A stretch of 64,000 nt of DNA from Streptomyces europaeiscabiei. GTDB taxonomy: Bacteria > Actinomycetota > Actinomycetes > Streptomycetales > Streptomycetaceae. The position numbers and the translations under genes are program-made. The stretch spans positions 4,530,001 through 4,594,000 of the forward strand of contig NZ_CP107841.1 in NCBI RefSeq assembly GCF_036346855.1. The letters run 5' to 3'. The notes under the pieces were generated by a model, which was not told where the DNA came from, ran no database searches, and saw only the letters and a list, made by a program, of their open reading frames with translations. Below are positions 33,712 to 42,808 of the stretch, one piece after another. Each line of letters begins with the position of its first letter. Within the stretch, counting starts at the first letter, position 1.

Positions 33712-34449
33712 ATGGCGAAGAGGCGCTTCAAGAACAAGAAGGTCCGGTACCTGGCGATCGGGGCCTCACTCCTGACCGGTACGGCAGTCGTCACCGTGCT
33801 TCTGCCGTCGGCCAACGCCGCCGACGAGAAGACGCCCGACCAGATCATGAGGATGTGCGAAAGGACTGCCAAGCTCAACGGAAAACAGCAGTCCGTGAGG
33901 GACTTCAACGGTGCGTTCGCGGACGGTTTCGAGTCCGACACCTGTGATTTCGTCGAGACGAAGTTCGAGACCTTCGACGGCCCCACCGAGAAGGTCACCG
34001 TCGACTTCCCGAACTGCGAGCCGAACGCCACCGAGCCGTCGAAGGTGACCACCGAGTTCTCGAAGGCGGTGGGCCAGGGCCAGGGCAAGTACACCGCGAC
34101 CCAGCAGGGCGCCCTCGGTGGTCTCTTCGGAGCCCTGAGCGGCGGCTGGGTGAAGCACAAGGGCACCCTGGACATGACCACCAAGACGGCCACCGCGAGC
34201 GAGTCGGAACAGCGGGAAGTGCCCGTCGGCAAGGTCATGCATGTGACGTTCACGCCGAAGATGCAGCGCATGACCGGCGAATGGCGGGTGCACCTCGACG
34301 CCGATCCTGGAAGCTTCGCCGTGAACCCCTCCCCCGAGAAGAACTTCGTGGCGCCGGAGGTCGTCGAGGGCCCGGTCATCCTGGAGAGCGCCGCGGGCAC
34401 GCCCGGACTCGCGGACGGCACCAGCAAGGTCGTCCTGGAGGACTGCTGA
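33712..34449 (+). CDS. Secreted protein, tandem paralogue 1
   Basis: A 245-residue Sec-exported protein. A basic N-terminus (MAKRRFKNKKVRYL), a hydrophobic core and a likely cut after SANA (about residue 35) form the signal. The mature part is beta-rich with alternating Thr/Ser, e.g. GPTEKVTVDFPNCEPN and KVTTEFSKAVGQGQGK. Four cysteines may pair. AAGGAG precedes the ATG at 33712. It shares a distant pattern with the next gene (C-[DE]-F-V, GP-x-E-[KR]-V-T, N-C, T-x-x-F-S). No family is recognised; the pattern is reminiscent of aerolysin/ETX-like beta proteins. Confidence 0.7.
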   Translation: MAKRRFKNKKVRYLAIGASLLTGTAVVTVLLPSANAADEKTPDQIMRMCERTAKLNGKQQSVRDFNGAFADGFESDTCDFVETKFETFDGPTEKVTVDFPNCEPNATEPSKVTTEFSKAVGQGQGKYTATQQGALGGLFGALSGGWVKHKGTLDMTTKTATASESEQREVPVGKVMHVTFTPKMQRMTGEWRVHLDADPGSFAVNPSPEKNFVAPEVVEGPVILESAAGTPGLADGTSKVVLEDC

Positions 34450-34589
34450 CCGAGGGCCGGCAGCCGACAACCTCGGGGCGCCCGCCCCACCCCACAGACT
34501 TCTCCCCCCACGGGATCCCCCCACTCCGCACGGGAGACAACCCCTCCCACCCTTGCTCATCCCCCTCATCACCCTCGCAGGAGACGCAC

Positions 34590-35381
34590 ATGACACGCAC
34601 CGGGCGCAGCGGCAACCACCGCAGCAAGAAGAAGCGCATCACCCTCGCGCTGGCGCCGGTCGCCGCCCTCGGACTGGCCGTCCCGCTGATGTACAGCGCG
34701 GGTGCCGCCACCCCCGACGAGGTGGCCACCGACTGCCGTACGGACTCGGACAAGCTGGAGAACTGCGAGTTCGTCGACGTCCAGGTCAAGCGCAACAGCC
34801 TCGGCCCCAACGAACGGGTCACCTCGGTGACCGACAACTGCGGAGTCAGCACCGCGGCGACGAAGACCTTCAGCGGCACGGCGTCCGTGGCACGCACCAT
34901 TCAGCTGGAGGACGGCTTCAACACGGACGGCAGCACGAAGCTGGCGAGCTCCGTCTTCGAGATCGGCGTCAAGTTCGCCACGCAGGAATTCAACATCAAG
35001 CGCGACGACACCACGTCGTCGTTCTCCTTCTCGAGGAGTGACAACGTCAAGCCGGACCACATCGCCTTCTTCATGTGGTCCCACAAGCGCACCGACGTGA
35101 GCGGTTTCCTCAAGGCCACCTACAAGGATGCCCAGGACGGCCAGAAGGTGTTCTTCTCGCCCAGCGAGGGGGCCACGAGCGTCCACGTCTTCTATCCGCA
35201 GCTCCTGCCCAGCGGAACGCCGGACGGCCGGCTCTGGCTGCGCAACGTCCAGTGCGGTACGCCCCAGGCCAACGGAATCATCAACAGCGAGAACAGCGCC
35301 CGCGCCGAACCCGGATTCGACGAGGGTGGCGCGAACGTGACCGACATCGAGGTTCCGCTCTCGGAAATCACCATTCAATAG
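34590..35381 (+). CDS. Secreted protein, tandem paralogue 2
   Basis: A 263-residue secreted protein. The signal peptide is ITLALAPVAALGLAVPLMYS with a likely cut after AGA. The mature region has CEFVDVQVKRNSLGPNERVT, then long amphipathic beta stretches rich in Thr/Ser/Phe (DDTTSSFSFSRSDNV, SSVFEIGVKFATQEF). The ATG at 34590 has GCAGGAGAC before it. It lies 140 bp after paralogue 1 and is followed by a strong terminator, so the two probably form one unit. The Ser/Thr-rich alternating segments resemble the membrane-inserting region of ETX/MTX2-type proteins; this is speculation. Confidence 0.7.
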   Translation: MTRTGRSGNHRSKKKRITLALAPVAALGLAVPLMYSAGAATPDEVATDCRTDSDKLENCEFVDVQVKRNSLGPNERVTSVTDNCGVSTAATKTFSGTASVARTIQLEDGFNTDGSTKLASSVFEIGVKFATQEFNIKRDDTTSSFSFSRSDNVKPDHIAFFMWSHKRTDVSGFLKATYKDAQDGQKVFFSPSEGATSVHVFYPQLLPSGTPDGRLWLRNVQCGTPQANGIINSENSARAEPGFDEGGANVTDIEVPLSEITIQ

Positions 35382-35400
35382 CCGCCGGAGAAACCCGAGC

Positions 35401-35431
35401 AATCCCCCGTGCCATGCGCGGGGGATTTTTT
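35401..35431 (+). terminator. Rho-independent terminator of the secreted-protein pair
   Basis: A 9-bp perfect stem, AATCCCCCG with CGGGGGATT, and a T-run of six to seven bases, 20 bp after the stop at 35381. Confidence 0.85.
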
Positions 35432-35486
35432 CGTGCGTTTCTCAAACGGTCTCCACATGTTCCTGAAAGCACTCAATCCGGCGTTC

Positions 35487-36242
35487 TCATATGCGAACTC
35501 CGGGGGCCGCCCCCAGCCATCGCAGCACCGCCTCCGTACTTCCCCGGGCATCGAGCTTGGCGTAGACGTTGCTGAGGTTGTTGCGGACGGTCTTCTCGCT
35601 CAGCCTCAGGCGCAGCCCGATCTCCTGGGCGCCGAGGCCGGTGGAGAGGAGCTCCATGATCTGGCGTTCGCGGGGCGAGAGCAGTGAGCGCAGCCGCTCC
35701 ATCGCCTCTCCGTGGTCCGGCAGATGCTGGGCCGCGTCCCGGATGGCGGCGCAGGCGACGGGCGAGAAATAGGTGTGGCCGACCGTGGCGGCCATGACCG
35801 CGGAGGAGAGCATGCAGGTGCAGTAGTCGCCCTCGACCAGATAGCCGGCCCCGCCCCGGAACACCTCCACGACCGCCTCGGGGTCCCGGCGGGGGCTGAC
35901 GACGATCACCGGGGCGCTCATGGACCCCATGGCCCTCAGCAGCACCGCGAAGGACGTCGACGGGTCCTCGCAGCGCAGGACCACGACGTCCACCTCGGTC
36001 TCACGGAGTTCACGGTAGGGCGGGGGGACGTGCAGCGCGCTGCTCACGTACCGGTCGTCGGGGGCCGGCCAGTCGTCGTGCGGCCACTCCCCATCGCCGC
36101 AGGCGAGCGCGACGGACAGGCCCTGGGACGACGGTTCCGGCAGGCGGGGCGGGTGCGCCGGGACACGGGTGGGTTGTGCGGGAACAGCTGAAACGGGGGT
36201 GCCTGCGTGCTGGGACGTGCTGACGTGCCGGGTAGATCGCAC
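35487..36242 (-). CDS. LuxR-type regulator with atypical receiver domain
   Basis: A 251-residue DNA-binding regulator. The C-terminal LuxR/FixJ helix-turn-helix is clear (LSPRERQIMELLSTGLGAQE, then LSEKTVRNNLSNVYAKL). The N-terminal two thirds resemble a response-regulator receiver (VDVVVLRCEDPSTSF, PVIVVSPRRDPEAV), but the phosphorylated Asp is not in its normal context and the acidic pair is poor, so it may be a phosphorylation-independent orphan. No kinase lies next to it. It starts at GTG 36242. It is convergent with the secreted paralogues, whose control is a possible role. Confidence 0.8.
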   Translation of the reverse strand: MRSTRHVSTSQHAGTPVSAVPAQPTRVPAHPPRLPEPSSQGLSVALACGDGEWPHDDWPAPDDRYVSSALHVPPPYRELRETEVDVVVLRCEDPSTSFAVLLRAMGSMSAPVIVVSPRRDPEAVVEVFRGGAGYLVEGDYCTCMLSSAVMAATVGHTYFSPVACAAIRDAAQHLPDHGEAMERLRSLLSPRERQIMELLSTGLGAQEIGLRLRLSEKTVRNNLSNVYAKLDARGSTEAVLRWLGAAPGVRI

Positions 36243-36812
36243 CTCACGTGTCCTTCCGCCGAAGCCATGACTCCCCTACATACGTGACTCGGGCGTAAGT
36301 TGTTCGAAGTTTCAAGAACGAAGCGCCAAGCTGTCAGACAGGTTCTGCCGTCCCGGCCCACCACCGAGAACGAAACGTCTCGGCCGTGAACTCCCCCGCC
36401 AGGCAGGAGAGTTTGTGCAAGCCGGTCAAACAGCGAGTGCGGAGCCTCTGCGGTGGGTGGGCGGTAGGGTCCGGGTGTGCGTTGATCTGCCGGGCGGTGG
36501 CCGAGGGCTGCCGCAGAGAGTGCGGGTGACCCCGATAAGTCCCGGGGCCGCCCTGTCGGCATACCCGTCGTCCACCACACCGGAGATCACGCCATGACCG
36601 CTCAGCAACCCGGGGTGAAACGGGATGCGCCGATTCGACGATTCGGCGATTCGACGATTCGACGAGGGAGGCGATACGACCGGTCAGCGCGCAGCCGGCT
36701 CCCACCGCACCAGATTGGCGGCAGCCTGAGCGACCGGCTCGATGATCTCCCAGGCCTCGGCGGCCCCCAGCCGCCTGGCTTTCCACGGCCTCCATGGCAG
36801 GGCGGGCTGCTT
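36243..36812. other. Gene-poor gap with a short tandem repeat and a gene tail
   Basis: There is no complete gene in 570 bp. It holds four 8-bp units CGATTCGA at 36631-36662. On the minus strand at about 36684-36810 there is a coding-like tail (AWEIIEPVAQAAANLVRWEP) ending at a stop, probably the 3' scrap of a lost gene. Confidence 0.4.
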
Positions 36813-37820
36813 CTACAGCAACGGACCCACCTCGCCGCCGAACTTCTTTATCTGGTCCGTTAGTTCACCCCGGCCACGGCTCCGGAACCGCACCTGGATC
36901 TGGTCCACCCCCATCGCCCCGTACGCCCGCAGCGACTCCGCGAGGGCTTCCGGGCGGCCGGTGAGGGTGCGGCGGCCGACGTCCCAGTCCGGCTCGCCGA
37001 CGTACAGCGGCTCGGTGATCGCGCCGATGGTGAGGGGGGTGGTGACGCCGGCCTCCTCCCGTAGGCGGCGGAGGCGGGTGATCTGGGCCGGGAGCCGGTC
37101 GCGGGGGTCGCCCTGCGGCAGCCAGCCGTCGCCTCGGACGGCGGCCCGGCGGACGGCGGCGGGGGACGAGCCGCCCACCCACACCGGGATACGGTCCTGA
37201 GCCGGGCGGGGACGCTGACCCAGGTCCTCGAAATCGTACACCTTGCCGTGGTGGGAGGGGAATTCGTCCGGGCCGAGGGCAGCCCGGAGGGCGTCGACGC
37301 ACTCGTCCAGGACGGCTCCCCGGCGGTCGAAGTCGACGCCGAGCGCCTCGAACTCCTCCTGTACATGGCCGGCGCCCACGCCGAGGATCAGCCGGCCGCC
37401 GGAGAGGTGGTCGAGGGTGGCGTACTGCTTGGCGGTGACGAGCGGGTGGCGCAGGCCGACGACCGCGACATGGCTGAGCAGCCGGACCCGTTCGGTGACG
37501 CCCGCCAGGTAGGCGAGCGTGGCGACCGGGTCGTACCAGACCGTGCTCATCGCGGGCGCGAGGCGGCGCGGGATGGCCACGTGGTCGCAGGTGGCGATGT
37601 ACGCGAACCCGGCCCGGTCGGCGGCCCGCGCGATCTCGGCCAGATCCTCCGGCCCGGCGTCCGCCTCCCAGGGCTCGGCGTAGAGGGTGCTCTGCGACTG
37701 GACGGGGAGCTGCATGCCGTAGGCCGGTCGGCCAGGCCCGCCACGCCCGCCCGGTCCGCTCTCCTGCGGCGCTCCCAGTGCTCCCAGTGCTCCCGGCATT
37801 CGCGGTGTTCGCACGGTCAC
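36813..37820 (-). CDS. LLM-class F420-dependent oxidoreductase (TIGR03619-like)
   Basis: A 335-residue luciferase-like barrel. Motifs are IARAADRAGFAYIATCDHVA, VRLLSHVAVVGLRHPLVTAK, LDHLSGGRLILGVGAGH and VWVGGSSPAAVRRA, typical of the mycobacterial/streptomycete F420 family. The first 35 residues are a Gly/Pro-rich extension and the true start may be the internal ATG of GMQLPVQSQ. The GTG at 37820 has GGGGAAG close by. A CTGACG palindrome lies 44 bp upstream. It likely takes part in the same catabolic programme as the LLM at 32600, to which it is only distantly similar. Confidence 0.87.
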   Translation of the reverse strand: MTVRTPRMPGALGALGAPQESGPGGRGGPGRPAYGMQLPVQSQSTLYAEPWEADAGPEDLAEIARAADRAGFAYIATCDHVAIPRRLAPAMSTVWYDPVATLAYLAGVTERVRLLSHVAVVGLRHPLVTAKQYATLDHLSGGRLILGVGAGHVQEEFEALGVDFDRRGAVLDECVDALRAALGPDEFPSHHGKVYDFEDLGQRPRPAQDRIPVWVGGSSPAAVRRAAVRGDGWLPQGDPRDRLPAQITRLRRLREEAGVTTPLTIGAITEPLYVGEPDWDVGRRTLTGRPEALAESLRAYGAMGVDQIQVRFRSRGRGELTDQIKKFGGEVGPLL

Positions 37821-37863
37821 TTCCCCACTTCCGGCCGACGACTGGGCTGCCCCATCGTCGTAT

Positions 37864-37878
37864 CTGACGATCCGTCAG
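37864..37878. promoter_or_regulatory. CTGACG palindrome, site 5
   Basis: CTGACGATCCGTCAG, perfect outer arms, preceded by TAT, 44 bp upstream of the LLM start at 37820. Confidence 0.72.
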
Positions 37879-38033
37879 ACAAGGGGTGCGGCAACGGCGT
37901 TGCGGGGCGAGGGCGCGGGCGGTTTCGCCGGAGGGGCACCGCCGAGACAGTCGGAGCCCTGCACCGGGCTGCGCGGCGCGCGGCAGTCGCACACGAGCGG
38001 ACTCGGACGGCGGCGCCCCCTGTGGCGGGTGCG

Positions 38034-40082
38034 TCATTCGGCCCTGATGTTGTCCACGTGCACGACGCCCTTGGTCGCCGCGTCGCTTCCGCTTCCATGG
38101 ACGAGGTACAGGTTGAACGCCGTCACCTTGGCGAGACGGGCCGCATCGAGCACGGCTCCGGCGTTTGCGGTGTCCCAGGGAGCGGGCGCGAACTCGCTGA
38201 AGGGTGCCCTGACCTCCTGCCCGTTCGTGTCGGACAGCGGAACCTGGTACCAGAAGTCGACTCCGCCGGCGACGATCTGGAGCGCCCCGCCGTTCGCGGA
38301 ACCGTCGCCCCGCAGCCACAGCGCGAGGGAGGTGAAGGCGTTCCAGTCCGCGTTGACCGGCTTGCCCATGCCGGTGTACGCGGCGCCGGAGAAGTCGTAC
38401 GCGTAGGCCAGTCCGTAGGAGCCCGAGGACTTGTGGTCGGCCGACAGGGTGAGGGTGTGGGAGTTGACGTGGGTGTACGCCTCGCTCAGGGCGGCGTCGT
38501 CCCCGGCGTAGCCCTCGAAGTCGTCGACCCAGCCGGCGGGCAGGGGCGCGACCTCGCCGAGGAGGACCACGGCCGAGTCGGTGAGCGTCCTGCCGTCCAC
38601 CCGTGCGCTCACGGTGAGGGTCGCCGAGCGGTTGCCCGGCGAGGACGGGCCGGCCAGCCAGTCGCCCGAGCCGATCGACCAGTCTCCCGAGTAGAAGCCG
38701 TCGGCGTCGAGGCGCAGAGGCCTGGCGCGTCCACCGTTCACGGAGTAGGTGACCCGGCTCGCCCTCGCGGGCGTGACACGTACCCGGACGGTGGTCCTGC
38801 GGCCCGTCACGCGCTGTCGGTCCGTGGGGGTCGCGAGGTGCATGAGCGGGGCGTTCCTGACAGCGGTGGTGCGCGCGGAGTACACCCCCCGAAGATCGGC
38901 GGCGAACAGGGTGTAGGGGTCCTGGTGGTACTTGCCGAAGTCCGGCAGCAGGACGTGGCCCGGGTACGGCACATAGGCGCGCTTGGTGCCTCCGAAGTTG
39001 GCCCAGGTGAGCATGTACGTCACCTGACGGGCCAGGGGGTCCGCCTCGATGGCCTGCGCCAGCCGGGTGAACCACTGCGGGTCGCGGGCCTCGGTACCGC
39101 CCTCCCCGAACTCGGTGAGGGCCGGAGCCTTGCCCCGCTCGTTCGCCAGCCGGACCACCATCGCCAGGTCCTTCACCAGACCGTCCAGCCAGGGGGTCGG
39201 TCCGGCGTTCTCGTCGTAGGAGTCGTAGCCGAGGATGTCGACGAAACGGTCGCCCGGGTAGGTCTTCAGGTAGCCGGTCGGGTCGCCTCCGAAGCTGGAG
39301 TTGGGCGAGTAGGCGTAGAGCAGGTTGTGAACGCCCCTGGTGTCGCGCAGGTACTCGACGGTGTAGCGGTACAACTCGATGTACTCGCGCGAGGTCGCAT
39401 GGCCGGCGCCCCACCAGAACCAGCCCGCGTTGTTCTCGTGGAAGGGACGGAAGATGACCGGGATCGCGGTGCCGTCCGGCCGCCGAGCGCCCTTGACCGC
39501 CTTCGCGATGCGGTCGAGGAAGGCCTTGAAGTCCGCGTGCTTCGCGCCTCCGGGAAGGATCTGGCCGACCACTTGGCCCCTGGTGTCGTAGAAGTTCTCG
39601 CCGGTGACGAAGTTCGGCATGTGGGCGCTGAGGGTGTTGATCCCGCCGCGTGCGTCCCCCTGCCGGATGCACCGGGTGAGCGCGGCGATGTTCTCGGCTT
39701 CGGTTCCGTTCTGGGTACCGGGGCGTTCGTCGCCGTCGAGGACGAGGGTGTCCCAGCCGAAGACCGCGGGGTGGTCGCCCACCGCCGCTCTGGTGTCGGA
39801 CGCCTTGCCGTCGGGGGTGGTGAAGGTGAAGCCGTAGGTGAGGTCGTGCTGGTGGCCGAACAGGATGCCTTTGCCCTGCTGCCGCTTCAGGTACGCGAAC
39901 AGTGCGCGGGTGGCGGGGGTCGCCCTGTCGTCGACTATCCGGACCGGCGTCGGCGTGCCGGCGGGTGCCGGGGAGGTCGCCGCGGCGGCCATCGACGCTC
40001 GGGCGCCGGCTGCCATGGCGACCGCGGCGCCGATGAGGACGAACGCGCGACGCTTCATGGGCGGGTTGGACATATTGGACAT
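38034..40082 (-). CDS. Secreted glycoside hydrolase family 26 (beta-mannanase) with C-terminal carbohydrate-binding region
   Basis: A 682-residue exported enzyme. A signal peptide (KRRAFVLIGAAVAMAAGARA) leads into a GH26 barrel. The acid/base Glu216 is in FRPFHENNAGW and the nucleophile Glu324 in LTEFGEGG, with GHQHDLTYG and WWGAGH around the active site. An Ig-like linker (about 430-510) and a C-terminal beta-sandwich (WVDDFEGYAG to the end) look like a carbohydrate-binding module. It would cut beta-1,4-mannan outside the cell. The ATG at 40082 is chosen because AAGGAG lies 6 bp upstream; other ATGs at 40088 and inside are less well placed. Confidence 0.9.
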   Translation of the reverse strand: MSNMSNPPMKRRAFVLIGAAVAMAAGARASMAAAATSPAPAGTPTPVRIVDDRATPATRALFAYLKRQQGKGILFGHQHDLTYGFTFTTPDGKASDTRAAVGDHPAVFGWDTLVLDGDERPGTQNGTEAENIAALTRCIRQGDARGGINTLSAHMPNFVTGENFYDTRGQVVGQILPGGAKHADFKAFLDRIAKAVKGARRPDGTAIPVIFRPFHENNAGWFWWGAGHATSREYIELYRYTVEYLRDTRGVHNLLYAYSPNSSFGGDPTGYLKTYPGDRFVDILGYDSYDENAGPTPWLDGLVKDLAMVVRLANERGKAPALTEFGEGGTEARDPQWFTRLAQAIEADPLARQVTYMLTWANFGGTKRAYVPYPGHVLLPDFGKYHQDPYTLFAADLRGVYSARTTAVRNAPLMHLATPTDRQRVTGRRTTVRVRVTPARASRVTYSVNGGRARPLRLDADGFYSGDWSIGSGDWLAGPSSPGNRSATLTVSARVDGRTLTDSAVVLLGEVAPLPAGWVDDFEGYAGDDAALSEAYTHVNSHTLTLSADHKSSGSYGLAYAYDFSGAAYTGMGKPVNADWNAFTSLALWLRGDGSANGGALQIVAGGVDFWYQVPLSDTNGQEVRAPFSEFAPAPWDTANAGAVLDAARLAKVTAFNLYLVHGSGSDAATKGVVHVDNIRAE

Positions 40083-40732
40083 GTACATCTCCTTGGCGTG
40101 GCGATCTCTCGTGCCGGGGGGAAGTGACTCACTGGGTCGAGTGCGCCGCGCCGGGGGCGGGTGTCGTGGGCCGGCAGCCCCCGTCGGATCGAGGAACAGC
40201 GGCGCGGCGCGCGGTCGCATGCCGACGCTCGCCCTTGTCCTGTGCCAGGTCAGAGCGTCGCTCGGGTGACTTGGGGTAGGCGGCCCGCTCAGTCGCCCGT
40301 CGTGCGGTCGTCGCCTTCCGGGGGGACGAGCAGTCGTCCACTTGCCGGCCTGTGCCACCGCGAGGGCCGAGAACGTGGTTGCCACCGCGGCAAGGGCGAC
40401 ACGGGTCGCCGCCGCCCTGGACGTCCAGGGTCTGTCGGTCACTTGTGGGGCCTTCTGTGACGCGCCAGGCTGCAGGCTGCAGGCTCAAAAAAAGGGGGCT
40501 TGGTCGGGGACATGCGCAACGCGCGACACGCACGTGATCCAAGTGCCGTTATTTGACTGGAGATTCAAGAAAATAGAAAGGGGTTGTGCTGAGGTTGCGT
40601 CTGCCTCGGCCAAGCCGACACGGGGCGAATCTCCAATGAAGAAGATCACTTCGGCTGATTCACCAACTCACCAGGCAAACAGCGGAAGTTGGGGCCGACC
40701 GTGGGCTCCAGCGGCCACATCTCACATCAAGA
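40083..40732. other. Intergenic region upstream of the mannanase gene
   Basis: No convincing gene in 650 bp. A minus-strand frame from about 40442 begins like a short signal sequence (ATRVALAAVATTFSALAVAQ) but degenerates. Three GCAGGCT units lie near 40475, followed by an A-run. The A/T-rich stretch 40540-40660 could carry the mannanase promoter; no operator is recognised. Confidence 0.35.
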
Positions 40733-41680
40733 TCATCCCGTGGCCCCTTCTGGGCCTGTCTCGGCGATGCCCCTCGGCGGGAGGGAGCGGGCCGCCTGTC
40801 GCAGGTGTTCGGCCAGTGCCTCGGCCGCCGTCGACGCGGGTGAGGTGCGGGCCTTGGCGCCCCAGGCCAGCAGGTGGTGGCGGCGGGCCCAGGGCTCCCG
40901 CAGTTCGCACACGTCCAGCGGCTGCCGGTCCGGGTCCAGAGCACGGCGGGGTACGACGGCGAGGCCCACTCCGGCGGAGGCGAGGGCGACGAGAGTGCCC
41001 AGGTCGGCGACGGTGGTGCGGTGGCGGGCGGCGGGGGCGTGCGGGCCGAGGTGTTTCTCGATCCAGCGGCGGAGCGAGGAGTCGGCGTCGAGGCCGACGA
41101 GGGGGTGCTCGGCCACTTCGCTGTACGTCAGCGCGGTGCGCCCGGCGAGGATGCCGCCGGACTGGCCGACCACGACGAGGGAGTCGTCGCCGAGGGGTTC
41201 CGTGTCGAGGCCCTGGTCGCGGGCCTCGTCGTCGACGACGACCCCGAGGTCCGCCTCGCCGGCCGCGAGCAGCCGCAGGGTGCGCGGCGTGCGGCTCTCG
41301 GAGACGGTGACGTCGATGTCCGGGTGGGCCCGCAGGAACGAGACCAGGGCGCGCGGCACCAGCCGGTGCAGGGCGGAGCCGCCGCCCAGCAGGGTCAGGG
41401 GCGCGGTCCGGGGGCGCGCGTAGCTGGCGACGGCGCTTTCGAGGCGGGCCGTGCGGTCGAGGACCTCGCGGGCGTGGCGGGCCAGCGCGGTCCCCGCCGG
41501 GGTGGGCCGCACCCCGCGCCGGCCCCGGATCAGCAGGGCCACCCCGGCGTGGTGTTCCAGGGACCGCACCCGCGCGCTGGCCGACGGCAGGCTCAGATGC
41601 ATCCGGCGGGCGCCCGCCGTGATCGAGCCCTCCGTCACGATGCCGAGGAAGAGCCGCAGGTCGTCAAGGTCGTAGCGCAC
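40733..41680 (-). CDS. LysR-family transcriptional regulator
   Basis: A 315-residue LysR-type protein. The N-terminal winged helix (LDDLRLFLGIVTEGSITAGA, then SARVRSLEHHAGVALL) is followed by a periplasmic-binding-like effector domain (APLTLLGGGSALHRL, ADLGVVVDD). It is divergent from the TSUP permease gene at 41775 with 94 bp between starts, the usual layout for a LysR protein that controls its neighbour. The effector is unknown. Confidence 0.9.
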   Translation of the reverse strand: MRYDLDDLRLFLGIVTEGSITAGARRMHLSLPSASARVRSLEHHAGVALLIRGRRGVRPTPAGTALARHAREVLDRTARLESAVASYARPRTAPLTLLGGGSALHRLVPRALVSFLRAHPDIDVTVSESRTPRTLRLLAAGEADLGVVVDDEARDQGLDTEPLGDDSLVVVGQSGGILAGRTALTYSEVAEHPLVGLDADSSLRRWIEKHLGPHAPAARHRTTVADLGTLVALASAGVGLAVVPRRALDPDRQPLDVCELREPWARRHHLLAWGAKARTSPASTAAEALAEHLRQAARSLPPRGIAETGPEGATG

Positions 41681-41774
41681 CGCGTCAGCCTATGGCAGGG
41701 GCAGAGGCTGAATGCGGGAATCGCGCATGGTGGACCCATTGCAGGAACCTTGTCCGGGCCGCGATGCTCGCGGG

Positions 41775-42551
41775 ATGTCGGAGATCCTCCTCGTGCTGCT
41801 GGCCGGTATCGCCGCCGGCACGCTGAACGCCGTCGGCGGCGGGGGCACGTTCGTGGCGCTGCCCGCCCTGGTCGCGGCCGGCCTGCCCCCGGTGACGGCG
41901 AACGCGGCCTCGACCATCGCCCTGCTGCCCGGCTCGGTGGCCGGTGCCTGGGTCTCCCGGCATGAGATCACCCAGGTCGGAGCGGCATCCACGCGGGCAC
42001 TGACCATGACCAGTGCGCTCGGCGGTGGCCTCGGCGCGGTCCTGCTGCTGGTCCTGCCGTCGTCCTCGTTCGACGCCGCCGTGCCCTGGCTGCTGGCCTT
42101 CGCGACGGTCGTCCTCGCCTTCGGGCGTCCCGCCCTGCGGCTGCTCGGCGCCGCGCCGGAACGGGCGGCGGGCCTTGGGCCCCGGGTCCTCCTGACGGGA
42201 CAGTTCCTGCTCTCCGTGTACGGCGGGTACTTCGGTGGAGCCGTAGGCATCCTGATGCTGGCCCTGTGGAGCCTCGGCCTAGGCCTGGACCCCGCCACGG
42301 GCAACCCCATGCGGATCGCCCAGGTCACCGCCGTCTACCTCAGCGCCGCCGCGCTGTTCCTCGTCGCCTCGGACGCGCTCACCGCTCCGCTGCTCCTCGC
42401 CGCCATGCTCGTCGGCGCCGTCGCGGGCGGTTTCGGCGGGGCGCGCCTCGCCCTCCGCCTGCCGGCGCGTGCGCTTCGGGGCATCGTCCTGGGCACGGCG
42501 GTGGCGATGACGGTGCTGTACTTCCTTCGTGCGGGAATCGGCAGCGGCTGA
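41775..42551 (+). CDS. TSUP-family (TauE/SafE) membrane permease
   Basis: A 258-residue protein with about eight transmembrane helices in two related halves. It has the family GTLNAVGGGGTFVALPAL motif in the first half and YFGGAVGILML in the second. Members export sulfite, sulfoacetate or similar organic anions, or take up sulfur compounds. The ATG at 41775 begins the first helix; an ATG at 41712 would add a hydrophilic leader. It is probably controlled by the divergent LysR regulator. Confidence 0.88.
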   Translation: MSEILLVLLAGIAAGTLNAVGGGGTFVALPALVAAGLPPVTANAASTIALLPGSVAGAWVSRHEITQVGAASTRALTMTSALGGGLGAVLLLVLPSSSFDAAVPWLLAFATVVLAFGRPALRLLGAAPERAAGLGPRVLLTGQFLLSVYGGYFGGAVGILMLALWSLGLGLDPATGNPMRIAQVTAVYLSAAALFLVASDALTAPLLLAAMLVGAVAGGFGGARLALRLPARALRGIVLGTAVAMTVLYFLRAGIGSG

Positions 42552-42636
42552 CATGACCGACGGTTTGCGCCCCCGCCGCCCCTACCCGTCCCATCCTCAA
42601 GGGGCTGCGCCCCTTCGACCCCCAAGACGCGGGTCC

Positions 42637-42765
42637 GGTGGGGCTTCTCGCGCAGTTCCCCGCGCCCCTGAGAAGCAGGGGCTGCGCCCCGTGCTTTTCA
42701 GGCCCGCAGGGGCCTGAATCCTTTAGGGGCACGGGGAACTGCGCGACCAGCCCCCACCGGACCCG
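42637..42765. repeat. Extragenic palindromic element, copy C
   Basis: GCGCAGTTCCCCGCGCCCCT (about 42652) and, inverted, AGGGGCACGGGGAACTGCGC (about 42725). Between them are AAGCAGGGGCTGCGCCCCGT and AGGCCCGCAGGGGCCT. The outer flanks GGTGGGGCT and AGCCCCCACC also pair, so the whole 125 bp can fold as one long hairpin. It lies between convergent genes. Confidence 0.75.
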
Positions 42766-42808
42766 CACCGACCACGCACCCGATCCCTCGCCCTCACTCC
42801 CCCAACCC

